A DNA stretch of 64,000 nt from Siphonodentalium dalli. Lineage: Eukaryota > Mollusca > Scaphopoda > Gadilida > Siphonodentaliidae. Of the stretch, positions 23,701 through 35,400 are shown in pieces. The notes under the pieces are model-generated. The model was not told the DNA's origin and made no database searches. It saw nothing but the letters and a program-made list of their open reading frames with translations. Position numbers and translations under genes: made by a program. Each line of letters begins with the position of its first letter. The first letter of the stretch is position 1. The DNA lies in assembly GCA_032622095.1 (NCBI GenBank), contig CP136066.1, forward strand, positions 170,384,664-170,448,663. The letters run 5' to 3'.

Positions 23701-24027
23701 TAAGTCAAAGCTGGCGGAAAATTTGTTCAATGTTCCTGAACCTATATATGTGCCAGATCCCGGAAGAAAATCTGGCAATTTCAGAATTGATGGCGCTGAT
23801 TCCAGATGTATATAAAGCCCTGCAAGGTTATATAGACACGACATTATCCTGTAATATTTCTTCCATGTTATAATAACTGATAAAACACTTCCGCTAAATA
23901 ACATAGCTTTTGTGTTATACTACGGATTGAGGTTATCAATGCATAAACAGCACAGGGATGCGGTACTCGAATGACGTTTAGTGGCAACAAGCAAGACGGT
24001 ACATTGAGGACGTGGAAATATCATGAC

Positions 24028-24028
<1 letters not shown>

Positions 24029-24068
<40 letters not shown>
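24029..24068. repeat. 40-base C homopolymer
   Basis: A pure run of 40 C on the plus strand. The length is likely to be unstable or an assembly estimate. Confidence 0.9.
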
Positions 24069-24070
<2 letters not shown>

Positions 24071-24627
24071 CATACCCACAAATATCTATCCAATGATCGA
24101 TATAAATGTATTGATCATTCGAACTATTTGTCATTCGGGTATTCAAAGAATATCAGAGCTTTGATATAATTCTGTACCAAAGGAATTTCTAAACACTGTA
24201 ACCAGCTCTGGCACATCCTGAATTGAATCAGTATAGTTATATTTATCGATAAGAGTTTAATGTGGATATCGCCGTTTCGTGAATTGATAGAAGATGCACA
24301 ACGAAAACGTATTTTACCAAAATGAACATTACACAGCGTCGCACAAGATGGTACATGCATGTTTGTTTCTCCATTCGTGTGAATGATTAATCATGGTGCC
24401 ACATGTCATGGTAAGGCAGTCAATTAGCACTCACATTGGTGTAGATATTGCAGTTGTATCGCTTCGCTGCGTTTTCTGCGGTTACTCGTATGTTTATACA
24501 TGTTTGTATATTTTTTTTTTTAAAATGACTGCACGGTGAAGCGATGCACAATCACAATCCAACACTGACCTGCACTGAAATCTGCTGTGCTTCCAGTGTC
24601 TTCGTTCTGTACCGCGCCACTGTAATA

Positions 24628-24710
24628 CCCTTTGAGTGACAGGGGCCGATCTAATCGGCCCTAAACCTACACAATAAGTCTGTTAAAGAATATAATAAAA
24701 TATATTAAAA

Positions 24711-24745
<35 letters not shown>

Positions 24746-24865
24746 TTAGGCCAATGCATTCTCTTATATATGCGAGGCGACCTATGGTCGACTCGCATAT
24801 ATTAAGAGAATGCATTGGCACAGGGTATATGGGTTGATACAAAAATCGACCTGGCACTCAAAGGG
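24628..24865. mobile_element. piggyBac-like MITE with hairpin cassette (GAGTGCCAGG type)
   Basis: The ends are CCCTTTGAGTGACAGG and CCTGGCACTCAAAGGG; flanking TTAA is decayed (TAATA / TTACC). Inside are a 28-base A tract (24715-24742) and a hairpin cassette (24750-24819). A sister copy in the opposite orientation is at 43048-43285. Confidence 0.8.
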
Positions 24866-25095
24866 TTACCCGCCGGATTATGACAGCAATGTAATCCTGC
24901 GGCAGCGTTTTCTCAGTGCGTTTCCTGCGATGTCGCCCCGCATTGTACGCCGTGTGCAAGCACCCATTGCATACAGTGTGTTCTAAATTGGCATATCGCG
25001 TGAAACGCGCGGCATGTCTACTAGCAGTACTTATGGAGCATATAATATTTAGGGCATTACTGTATAATGCTCGTAGTTTAGCTGATGGTGAATAT

Positions 25096-25383
25096 ATTTT
25101 AACCAAGCCTTTAAATAGAGTGTCTGTCATTTGCAGAATGAGGCCCCAGACGGTGAATTAAGTTACACTATCACCCACAGTGGGCTATATCATCACCAAA
25201 TTCACCCTCTGGGGATCTCATTCTGTTTTGGCCTCGTCTTTTGGAAAAATCTAGTCTCAAATGAACATTGTTTTTAGATACCATAGCAGTTGAAGACTAA
25301 GCAGAAGGAGGTCCCCTGAAGGTGAATTTGTTGATGCTAGCCTGCTGTGGGACCTCATTCAACAAATGACAGATACACTATTT
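25096..25383. mobile_element. Repeat C, copy 1
   Basis: It begins CAAGCCTTTAAATAGAGTGTC and ends GACAGATACACTATTTG. The interior carries TTCACCCTCTGGGGA and GACCTCATTC motifs. Longer relatives are at 32402-32827 and 51903-52188, and a minimal palindromic form is at 50285-50434. Confidence 0.75.
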
Positions 25384-25548
25384 GCAGCCTTAAGATATTA
25401 GATATTAGATAATGTGGTCGAACAACCTGGGCCGATCTCTAGTGGTGATTTCATGAGTGACGAGTTGGCCTCAGTAGATGACTTATATTCAAACAACAGC
25501 AAGAATATAAATAACAGCAACAATTGTATAGGGATATACAGCTCTCAC

Positions 25549-25655
25549 TGAGAGCTTTCTGATGAATGGCAACAAGCCATATTTCCGACTAAAGCCTGAA
25601 AAGTTACCCATAATTCTGCTGTGGTTAAGGAGTCGATTATTTAGGGCATTATGGT
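25549..25655. mobile_element. MITE B half copy
   Basis: Only the right half is present, from AGCTTTCTGATGAATGGC to TTTAGGGCATTA. Confidence 0.75.
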
Positions 25656-25744
25656 AGGCAAGTGTGCGATTGCCCAGAGTCCAAAAGTCAAAAGGATTTT
25701 GTGTCAGATGCTGGAATGCGTCTGTGAGTACAAGGTCACTTGGT

Positions 25745-26265
25745 GTGTATTATAGATGGGAATGTCACAAGGAAGTCACATGGTATGTACTAGAGGTGGG
25801 AGTGTCACAAGGAGGTCACCTGATATGTATTTTAATAGATGGGAATGTCACAAGGTCACCTAATAATGAACCAAAGCTGGACGCTTTGGTCGTATATAGA
25901 CTATATCTGATTTTGTGACATCACCAATTATTATCTAATACGACACTGTTGTTTTGAATTTTTGCGAGGTGGGTATGTCACAATGTCACCTGGTATGTAT
26001 AATAGGGTGCGGCAATGCATGTCACAAGGAAATTACCTGGTATGCATTTTAGGAGGTGACAATGTCACAATGAGGTCACCTGGTATGTATTATATGAGGT
26101 GGCAATGTCAAATGGAGGTCACCTGGTATGTATTATATGAGGTGGCAATGTCAAATGGAGGTCACCTGGTATGTATTAAATGAGGTGGCAATGTCAAATG
26201 GAGGTCACCTGGTATGTATTATATGAGGTGGCAATGTCAAATGGAGGTCACCTGGTATGTATTTT
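25745..26265. repeat. 43-bp tandem repeat, degenerate left, uniform right
   Basis: Near-identical units (ATGAGGTGGCAATGTCAAAT then GGAGGTCACCTGGTATGTAT) fill 26090-26265. Diverged units with GGTCACCTGGTATGTA extend back to about 25745. It ends less than 40 bases from the TTC27 polyadenylation signal. Confidence 0.85.
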
Positions 26266-26300
26266 GTTTGAATAAAACATATTATATTGTAACAGAAATA

Positions 26301-26306
26301 TTTATT
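26301..26306 (-). promoter_or_regulatory. TTC27 polyadenylation signal AATAAA
   Basis: A minus-strand AATAAA begins 17 bases after the TTC27 stop codon (26325-26323). A further AATAAA-like motif lies at 26271-26276 on the plus strand only. The 3' UTR appears very short. Confidence 0.65.
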
Positions 26307-26322
26307 ATAGATCTTGTAGCTA

Positions 26323-26442
26323 TTATGTCGCCTTGAGTTGTTCTATTTTATTAATGACTTGTTCCAGCTCTGATTCCAGCATATTACACTTCTCTGTGAT
26401 GGCTCCCATTAATGCCTGAGACACGGGATCTGTGTGTTGTTG
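26323..26442 (-). CDS. TTC27: TTC27 last exon with stop
   Basis: The acceptor is TTTTCCAG|CAACAAC, in phase 0. It encodes 39 residues ([18 protein letters not shown] ... NKIEQLKAT) and then TAA. The helical, Glu/Leu-rich tail matches the C-terminal helix of vertebrate TTC27 in position and pattern. Confidence 0.82.
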   Translation of the reverse strand, partial: QQHTDPVSQALMGAITEKCNMLESELEQVINKIEQLKAT

Positions 26443-29400
26443 CTGGAAAATATGACGGAGTATGGAATTAGATACAACATGTTTATGTTTTTGAAATTTT
26501 CTCAATTTCCTTGTTTTTGCATATAAAAGTGTCAAATTGTCAATTATTTTGTTTATAATTAGCAATGTTGCTAATATCTACAGGCAAAAATACCATTTTA
26601 CATACTTAAGAGGGTAACAGATACTTCGTCATTTGTATGCTCTGCATCAGGGTTCGCGCTGTTTGGCCAGTGGCCAATTTTTATCGAAAATGGCAAAAGA
26701 TAATTTCATTTGGACAAACTTTTGCAAATTATTTCAAGTCTATTTTACGATCATCTGATAAATTGATAGCAAAATTAAACAAGTCGTCAATGACACTGGA
26801 AAATAGTGTAAATATCTGAAAAATAAAAAAAATATCCGAGACTTTGCTCAAAATTATTTGCTACCCAGCATAGACCCTGCTCTGTATACACCTACTACAC
26901 AATTTTGTTTTGCTTACCTTAATTTTGGTAAGAATTCCCCTCAGCATTAGTTTGGTTGAAGATAGAATCTCTATTGATGGAACAGAATCTAAACTTGAAG
27001 CATAATTTTGGTTTGCTGAAACATAAAAAAAGCATATATTTCCAATGAGAAATAAATTCATCCTTATTCCATTTCAGCAGCATTTCTCGTTGCTTTGACA
27101 TTAACAAACCTCTGATATATGCATGTTTGATATCTTTGGAAAGGCCCTCTCTATGTTCATATACGCAAAGTTTATACAAGCAATATAACTCCCTCCCACT
27201 ATTCTGGGCGTAACCTCCGTTATAGAAGAGCAATGGGGTGGGACTTGGTCCAAAAAGAGTATCATCCCAACCACAGAAGTTGGAATCACTGACTTTTATG
27301 CCATTTTTAGAAAATATCTGAGGTTATAGGCATTAGGTTTCAGAAGAATGAAAGGTCCCGTTTACGAGGTATTTCAAAAACGATTTACTTCGACCTGTAA
27401 ATTTTAACAACAAAAGCATAATTCTCAGGGTTTTCGGCATATTTCGTTAGAAAAATCATTCCTCTACAACATTACCGCAAGCATAGCATCTATTTGTTGA
27501 TTTATTCCAGGTTTTATCGCACTTTACAAGTTTTTTTTCACCTGTTAGCTTGGTGGTACCACAAACTTTGCCGGCTGATCCTCGGGTGTCCCTGGCAAAT
27601 CGCCAAGCATGCAAATTTCAAATTGCGGAACTGTTTAAACGGACAGCGCATTGCGTGCAAAATTTGAACATTAATCTTAATATGTAACATAGATTGAAAG
27701 CCTTGACTTACTGATGATTCTGGGCCGACTTTTAGTTAATATGTAACATAAATTGAAAGCATTGACTTACTGATGACTTACTTACCCACCTCCTATAGTG
27801 ATGATAGAGCTATCTCCCGCTAGGAACATGTTGCCTGTGTTTGGTATATTTTGATTGTTAAAGCCCATTCCAGTGGATGGGGGCCCTGACTATCTCCGGT
27901 AGTGTAACATTCATGTTATTTTCTCTTTCCGGGTATAGTGTAACATTCATGTTATTTTCTATCTCCAGGTATCGACCGTCCACTTTCATTTTTACTTTCA
28001 TGTGGTTTCCACGTGTAAATTTCCAGGCCGTTTACCCATAATTCGCTTATTTGGAATAGGTACCGGTATTAGGGGCGTAGCTGGCATACAATTATTCGTA
28101 CGGCTGAATAGGTCACTCTGACCGATTTTCTGTGATAAAGTTACCCAGGTTCCCGAAATTGTGATAAAGTTACCCAGGTTGGAGAGGATTGTGATAAAGT
28201 TACCCAGGTTAATAACATTTCATGTTTAGCAACAATTTATTTATTTTTGCGATCAAAATGACGAACTACAGTACTAATGTGTCTTAATTTATGCTTAATA
28301 AGGGCTATTGCTTGCCAAATCTGAACAATAATTTCCTCTGTCACTTTTAAATCGAGTTGATAGGGTGAGATTTGATTAACCTGGGTAACTTTATCAAAAT
28401 TCTCTACAACCTGGGTAACAGTGTTCACGCTGTCGGTAGCCAAATTAGCCAATGGCTAATCTTTTTCGAATTTGGCTAATAAAAATTTCATTTGGCTAAA
28501 CTTTTGACCCAAAATGGAGACGGAAATCATGGAGTCAGAAAGCTAATTAATAAAAGCGCTCAATAGATCGACATTCAAGACGAAGTTAGGTGACGAAAGT
28601 ACCGGTATTTCGTTATTTTCGTACTTATGAAATATCGTTCTGTGTGGCGGCTGTAAAAAGGGAATATTATACAACTGATTGACATCTGATCAGTATTTTT
28701 GTTTATATATATTATATGCTTTGAAGAGAGTTGTTATCAGTGAGCACAATTACTAGGTGAATACCTAGTGGTGACGCTGTTGTTTTAAAGAGTGATTTTT
28801 TGTTTATACGCCGTCGATGACACCGACTATGTAAACAATACGAAACATGTATGCTTTGAAGAGAGTTGTCATCAGTGAGCACAATGAATAGGTGATTAAC
28901 TAGTGATACCGCTGCTGTTTTAAGGTGTTTTTGTAATGTCCAATAAATAGGCGGATCGGAATAGTATCCATCATTCACAATTTCCATAATCATCTAATCA
29001 TCAAAACGTATAAGCTGTATACTGGTTATGTAATTAATTAAGCCGTCTGCTTTGTTCGTGATAGAAGAGTAGTTCTTAACTCAGTGGTTACGCAATGTGT
29101 GTCATTAAATGTATCCCTGGCTTAACTTCATAAAATATTTGAATACAATAGATATTCACCAGTTAACACCTTACTATAATAAGCCATTGTTAGCGGCCGT
29201 GGTCCGTGCGCATGGTCCGACGTGAAATCCCGTCGTATTTTATATTAATGTTTTATAAATTGATCTGCCTGTGTGTTATGTGATATGTGATGATATGTTC
29301 GTATAATATTGATTTTAAAGTTGTTTTTGTGTTGTTTTAATTATGTTTTCATTCTGAGTATAACAAATAAAGTTTAAAACAAATATTTTAGTCATTAATT

Positions 29401-32400
29401 GTGAACCGACCAGAAAACGATGATTTAATTTGGCCAAATTGTTTTTAATTTGGCCAAAAAACATTTGGCTAAAGTTTTTTTCATTTGGCTAATAAAATTT
29501 TCATTTGGCTAAACTTTTGGCTAAAGTTTTTTTCGGTCCAGCGTGAACACTGCTGGGTAACTTTATCACAAATTTAGGAACCTGGGTAACTTTATCACAG
29601 AAAACCAATGAGAGTGACCTATTCAGCAATAATATGGGGGCTCAATTTGCATATGATGTGAAGCATTATCCGAGCTGCAAAGCAGTGAGTGGGGGAGAAC
29701 ACAAAAGGGGAGTTTTCCATCTTGTATGATGGGGTACGGGGGTGCCTGCTCTGGGGAATTTGTTTAATATTGCATTCAAAATGCCGCGTTTTACTTGGTT
29801 TACTGATATATATACATGCATATAGAAGCGGTTTGAAAAATGGAAATCAGTAATATTTACTGTATAATATTGAGTTAGATAAACTCGATCCTGACATCGG
29901 TGGTATTTCAGTTAGATTATATACATGCGTGAGCTAGACTCCGCTAGTGACAATTACATAATTACATTCGCCGATGTCTGTCACTGCAGAAGTAGGTGAT
30001 GTGAGTGTGTAGTATATATATATATATATTTATATATCATACGTGATGTGGGGTATATCAAACTCCAGTGATGCCATGTATACATGTGGTAATCACATTT
30101 TATTTATATAACATGTCGATGTTCCAACAACGCAGTTGATCACGATATTAGAAAATTACTGCAAATTGAACAGCTCAATTGCATGCTACATGTATAGTTA
30201 AATTAATTTGAGCACAATCTCTCGGCTCACCATTACCCTCGATCAACACATCAGAGAATAAAGATTAAATTTAAATAACAAACTTTTGTCCATATGTCTG
30301 CACATGCATGCATGTGCATTGCCATTGGTGCGGCATGCAAGCGGTTTGAAAAAAAATGCTATAGCCTATACCTGAATGACTTAATTTGGCACTAGTCTTG
30401 GTAGTGACATCCTACGGTTGGCGATACACGTACATGTATCGTAATGTTTAACTAAAATCACCAAAATCCGCACTCAATACCACGCACTTTACTGGCAGTG
30501 CTTAGTCCTGGAGCATAAATTAGGAATAGGTCTATATGTATACAGGCCTATATCGGAAAGGAGTTTGTGTTATGACTGAAAAGGCCATTGGTCGGTGTGT
30601 TTATATATAACGCCAGATCTAGACCATGCATATGCATTCATGTATGCATGGAATATGATGCAACTTATCATAACTACGTGTACTGCTCAAATATTACAAT
30701 CAATTCGTTGTTCCAATACTCTTAATGGGTTAATTGGGCATACCGGGACTGGCAGGATTGTTAACATTGGAGCTGAACTTATTGGAAATGCATTGGGCGG
30801 TGATCCTGGTCCTGCATGTTAGAAGTAAATCATTCACCTTTGCCAGCAAAATGTTGGTACGGCCACCTAGAACCGCCCAGCCGTACCCAGAATTACGCCC
30901 TTGCCGGTATAATATGTAATATAATTCACTCACAACTCTCATATATAACTGGATGATATAATAATACTATCTGATGTTTATCGGTGGATGTAGGTCTTTT
31001 TAAAAATGTGGCCGATGAAGAAATGTGAAGTGTACGCCTAATATATATAATCTGTTAGTTAATGTTTCTAACATTTGCTTCATATTTCGACTATTATATT
31101 CAGTTCATCGTTCCGGTATATTTGTTTCTAATTAATGAATGAAATTCAGATGAAGCATAGATTCAATGCATATATCAAGATTTGTAACAATTAACTGCTC
31201 TGCAATTGGAGGTGCTGCGAAAAAAAAGCTGAGGGATCTATCGTACCAAGGATCGAGTGATTTGTTTGTTTTAGACAAAATAGAATCAAAATATTTGCAT
31301 GTTTTCTTTTCAACTGAACTGGTCCCTGATACTTTTAATAGACCTTTGCCATGGGCTGATTGTTTTGACCGATAACAATGTTCCAGCTCCGAATACCAGT
31401 TTTCGTACTTTGTGCGTGCTCTACGATTTGCCGAAGACACCCGAGGAGGGCCGGCAAAGTTCGGCAGTACCACCAAGCTAACAGGTGAAAACAAATTTGT
31501 AAAGTGCGATAAAACCTGGAATAAATCAACGAATAGACGCTATGCTTGCGGTAATATTGTAGAGGAATGATTTTTCTAACGAAATATGCCGAAAACCCTG
31601 AGAATTATGCTTTTGTTGTTAAAATTTACAGGTCGAAGTGAATCGTTTTTGAAATACCTCGAAAACGGGACCTTCCATTCTTCTGAAACCTAATGCCTAT
31701 AACCTCAGATATTTTCTAAAAATGGCATAAAAGTCAGTGATTCCAACTTCTGTGATCCCAACCGATATCCCAAGCTGTTGTGGACCGAGGAGACTTGGTA
31801 TACATTGTATACATTATACATTGAATATACATTTGTGTTCATGTGTTCAATTTGTTCATGAGCGCTGTAGAACATGAACAGGAGTGATAAATATCAACAG
31901 TAAAAAATAACTGTTTTGCCTCCAGTAAAAGACATCTTTGATTGGTCAGGAAGCTGCCTTACAAATCCCTTGTTTACATCTTGAGCCATCCACATAAGTG
32001 TAACCAAGACAACCATTCTATATCTTGCCAGACTGTTTCTTTGTGATATTATTATATTGAAAATCATTATGGAGATAACAATAAGAGATTTTGACATTTT
32101 GTGCCGATCATTCTTCCAAAATGGCTATGAATGACCAGACTATTGATGGAACATGTATGTTATTGACACATATATGAATAGTTCCCTTAGGAAATGTTCA
32201 GATAATACACCTGTGGCTGTTTGTTGAACTTATTAACTGAACATTTCCCACCAATGAATAGGAAACCTTCTGCGCTTCTACTATCTATCATCTGCTTGTA
32301 TTGACTGGACATCTCACCAGATGATTAATAGATCATTCTAATAAATACTTTTATAACTGGTGGGAGAGTCCATTCAATAAATAAAGAGTTAAAATCAAGC

Positions 32401-35400
32401 TTTGAAATAGTGTGTCTGTCATTTGCAGAATTAGGTCCTCGAAGGGTGAAATTAGTGACACTACCCCTGCACATCGGGCTAGCATCACTAAATTAACCCT
32501 CTGGGGACCTCATTCTGCTTAGGCCTCATCTTCTGGGAAGTATCTAGTGTCAAAATAACATTGTTTTTAGTTCATATTCTAATCTCCTAATTTGCAGAAG
32601 ATTAAATGCATAATCGAGGTGACTAATGGGTGAACATCACCAACTTCAATTGGGGAACTTCAACCTGATCCTTGGTCTCCCATGGCAGTTAAGGCCTCAG
32701 CAGAATGAGGTCCCCAGAGGGGGAATGTGGTGATACTAGCCCACCATTCTGGATAGTGTCACTAATGTCACTATCTGGGGACCCCATTCTGCAAATGACA
32801 GACATACTATTTCATGGCTTGGTTAAAGACATATTATGTACTTATATCATTGAAGAAAACCAATCAGTTAGTATTCAAACACTATCCCCAATGGAATAAT
32901 GTAGCAATGAACTAAATTGTCGAAAGTTCCAACCTCATCGACTATAACATTTGAGAGAACACAAAGTCTGAACTATGCACAAATTTTAATATTTACTGAT
33001 TTATTCGGGACGCATTATTTGGCGTAAACATTACAGCAATGATTGTGCCAATAAATAGTCACTGCGTATATAATTTGTTTAAACAACGAAGTTGTTTTCT
33101 GACTATTTGGTTATCAAATATATGAAAATAACTTATTTTGGCATGAGTATGTCTTATTCCATTCGGAACATGTTAGCTGAGCGTTTCACATCACTTTAAA
33201 ATATATTCACCTGCAGCTAAACTGAGAGCATTATCTGCCATCTCTCTGCATCTCGATTCATCCTTGACCCAATCACTCCTCTGTGTATAACAACGATGAC
33301 ACTTCTGCCAATATTGACTGATCTATGGAAGAGATGCAGTAACACATTTATATGCATACATGTACAGTAATGCCCTAAATAATCAACTCCTTAACCACAT
33401 CAGAATTATGGGTAATTTTTCAGGATTTAGTCCGAAATATAGCTTGTTGCCATTCATCGGAAAGCTCTCATTTTATTTGGCCTTATAGTACAGTAATGCT
33501 CTAAATAATCGACTCCTTAACCACAGCAGAATTATGGGTAATTTTTCAGGATTAAGTTGGAGATATGGTTTGTTGCCATTCATCGGAAAGCTCTCACTGA
33601 GAGCTTTCCGATGAATAGCAACAAGCCATATTTCAGACTAAATCCTGAAAAATTACCCATACTTATGCTGTGGTTAAGGAGTCGATTATTTAGGGCATTA
33701 CTGTAGCTTCATATGATGAATACACTTATACAAAAATTTCAAGCAAATCACCTTACCACTCCATAGAAAATATCGTCTGAACTATGCACAATTATAAATA
33801 TTTACTTCTCGATTCGGGTTGCAATTATCGGCGATAAACTAATGAAAAATAATTCTCCATCGAGAGTCATTGGATTTAATTACTATATAAGAATGATGGT
33901 GTGAGTTGTCCATTTGGATATAATATTTGTAAAAATAACCACTTGAGCAAGATTATTCTCCATTTCTATTTGATCACCCTACCAGAGTGTTTCACATCAT
34001 AAATCATTTCTCATCCCCCCCCCCTCAAAAAAAACCTGGTCCTCAAACATATTTTTGATATGTTATAAATAAGTAAATACATAAATACTGTCCATCTCTA
34101 TTCATCTGTCAGAATACTTCATGTTGTTTTTATATAGCAATTCAAGTTTATCACATAATTATCCCATAAACCCGGCCTCATATATTTTAGTAAGACACAC
34201 GTGTATTATCGCCCAGTGCAGTGACATCAGAGTTCAGTGCAATGATGTCGATGTCAATGCCGGAACTTGATTATTATGTTAATTAAAATATAATTATGAT
34301 ATTTGACTTGTGTTGGGTTATTAAGTGTTGACTGTGAGATAAACATGGTCATAATGGTGGTTGAACAATGTTGTCAACATGAAAAGACACATTTAAAATG
34401 CAACTATATTTTTTCTTGAAGGTGTAATTACTTCCTCTTCAGTTGTGATAAGGAAATCAATATTAATTTGTTTTAATTCCAGCCATTTCGTTTTCCTTGC
34501 TAAAATGTGATCATGTGATAAAACGGATCTCATATTCGTCCCAATTCTATACACAATTTATTACCCTCGTCCAGTAAATACGATTCGAGCCTCGGAAAAC
34601 CTCGGCTCAAATTAAATTTAGTGCACTCGGTTAATAAATTTTGTACAGAATAGCGACTCATTTGAGATCCTCTATCTATTACATATAAACACCAACTCTG
34701 TTGAATAAATAAGATGCTCATTTGGAGGCCGAGGTTAAATCAAATTATACAAATGAAGTTACCATGCCTTAAAGTGATATGAAACACTCCCGTAGGGTGA
34801 TCAAATAGAAATTGAGAATAATCTTGCTCACAGTAGTTATTTGTTATGAATATTAATCCAAATTGACTATACACACCGTCATTCTTATATATTGATTAAA
34901 TACAATGACTCTCGATGGCGAAATCATTTGTGTTAGATTGTCGGCGATAGTTAAGTCCCGAATCTAGATGTAAATATTTACAATTGGGCGTAGTTCAGAT
35001 AATGTTTTCTATGGAGTTGTATGATCAATTTCTTTGAAATATTCGGCAATGTTAGTAGAATGCTACATTCCGCAGGTTGGCATAGCGCCTGAGTACTAAC
35101 TTATAAATTTCATGCACTTGAACAAGTCCATAATATGTCTTAAATGAGTTATATTGTATCCACACAACTTGTATTACAAATCTGTGGGTTTGAAATTAAG
35201 GATAAATGTTTTGGACATCAGTCCTGATTCAGTATATTGGCATGTTTTAATAGTGTCTTTGGTTAATATGGGACTAAAATAAATATTTTATATATAAATA
35301 CCTTTTATAAATATATATATAAATAATTTGAAATAGATAAAAAAAACTAGAATGCACTCACTGGCGCTGCCTATACTTGCGCCCATCACACAGATGGTAT

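Noticed and set aside
26919-27233. Extended ORF upstream of TTC27 exon 27015-26918
   Set aside because: Only the part after the CAG acceptor matches TTC27; the upstream part is repeat S sequence.
28237-28452. 71-codon minus-strand ORF in the TTC27 intron
   Set aside because: It spans the junction of repeat R and the hAT element.
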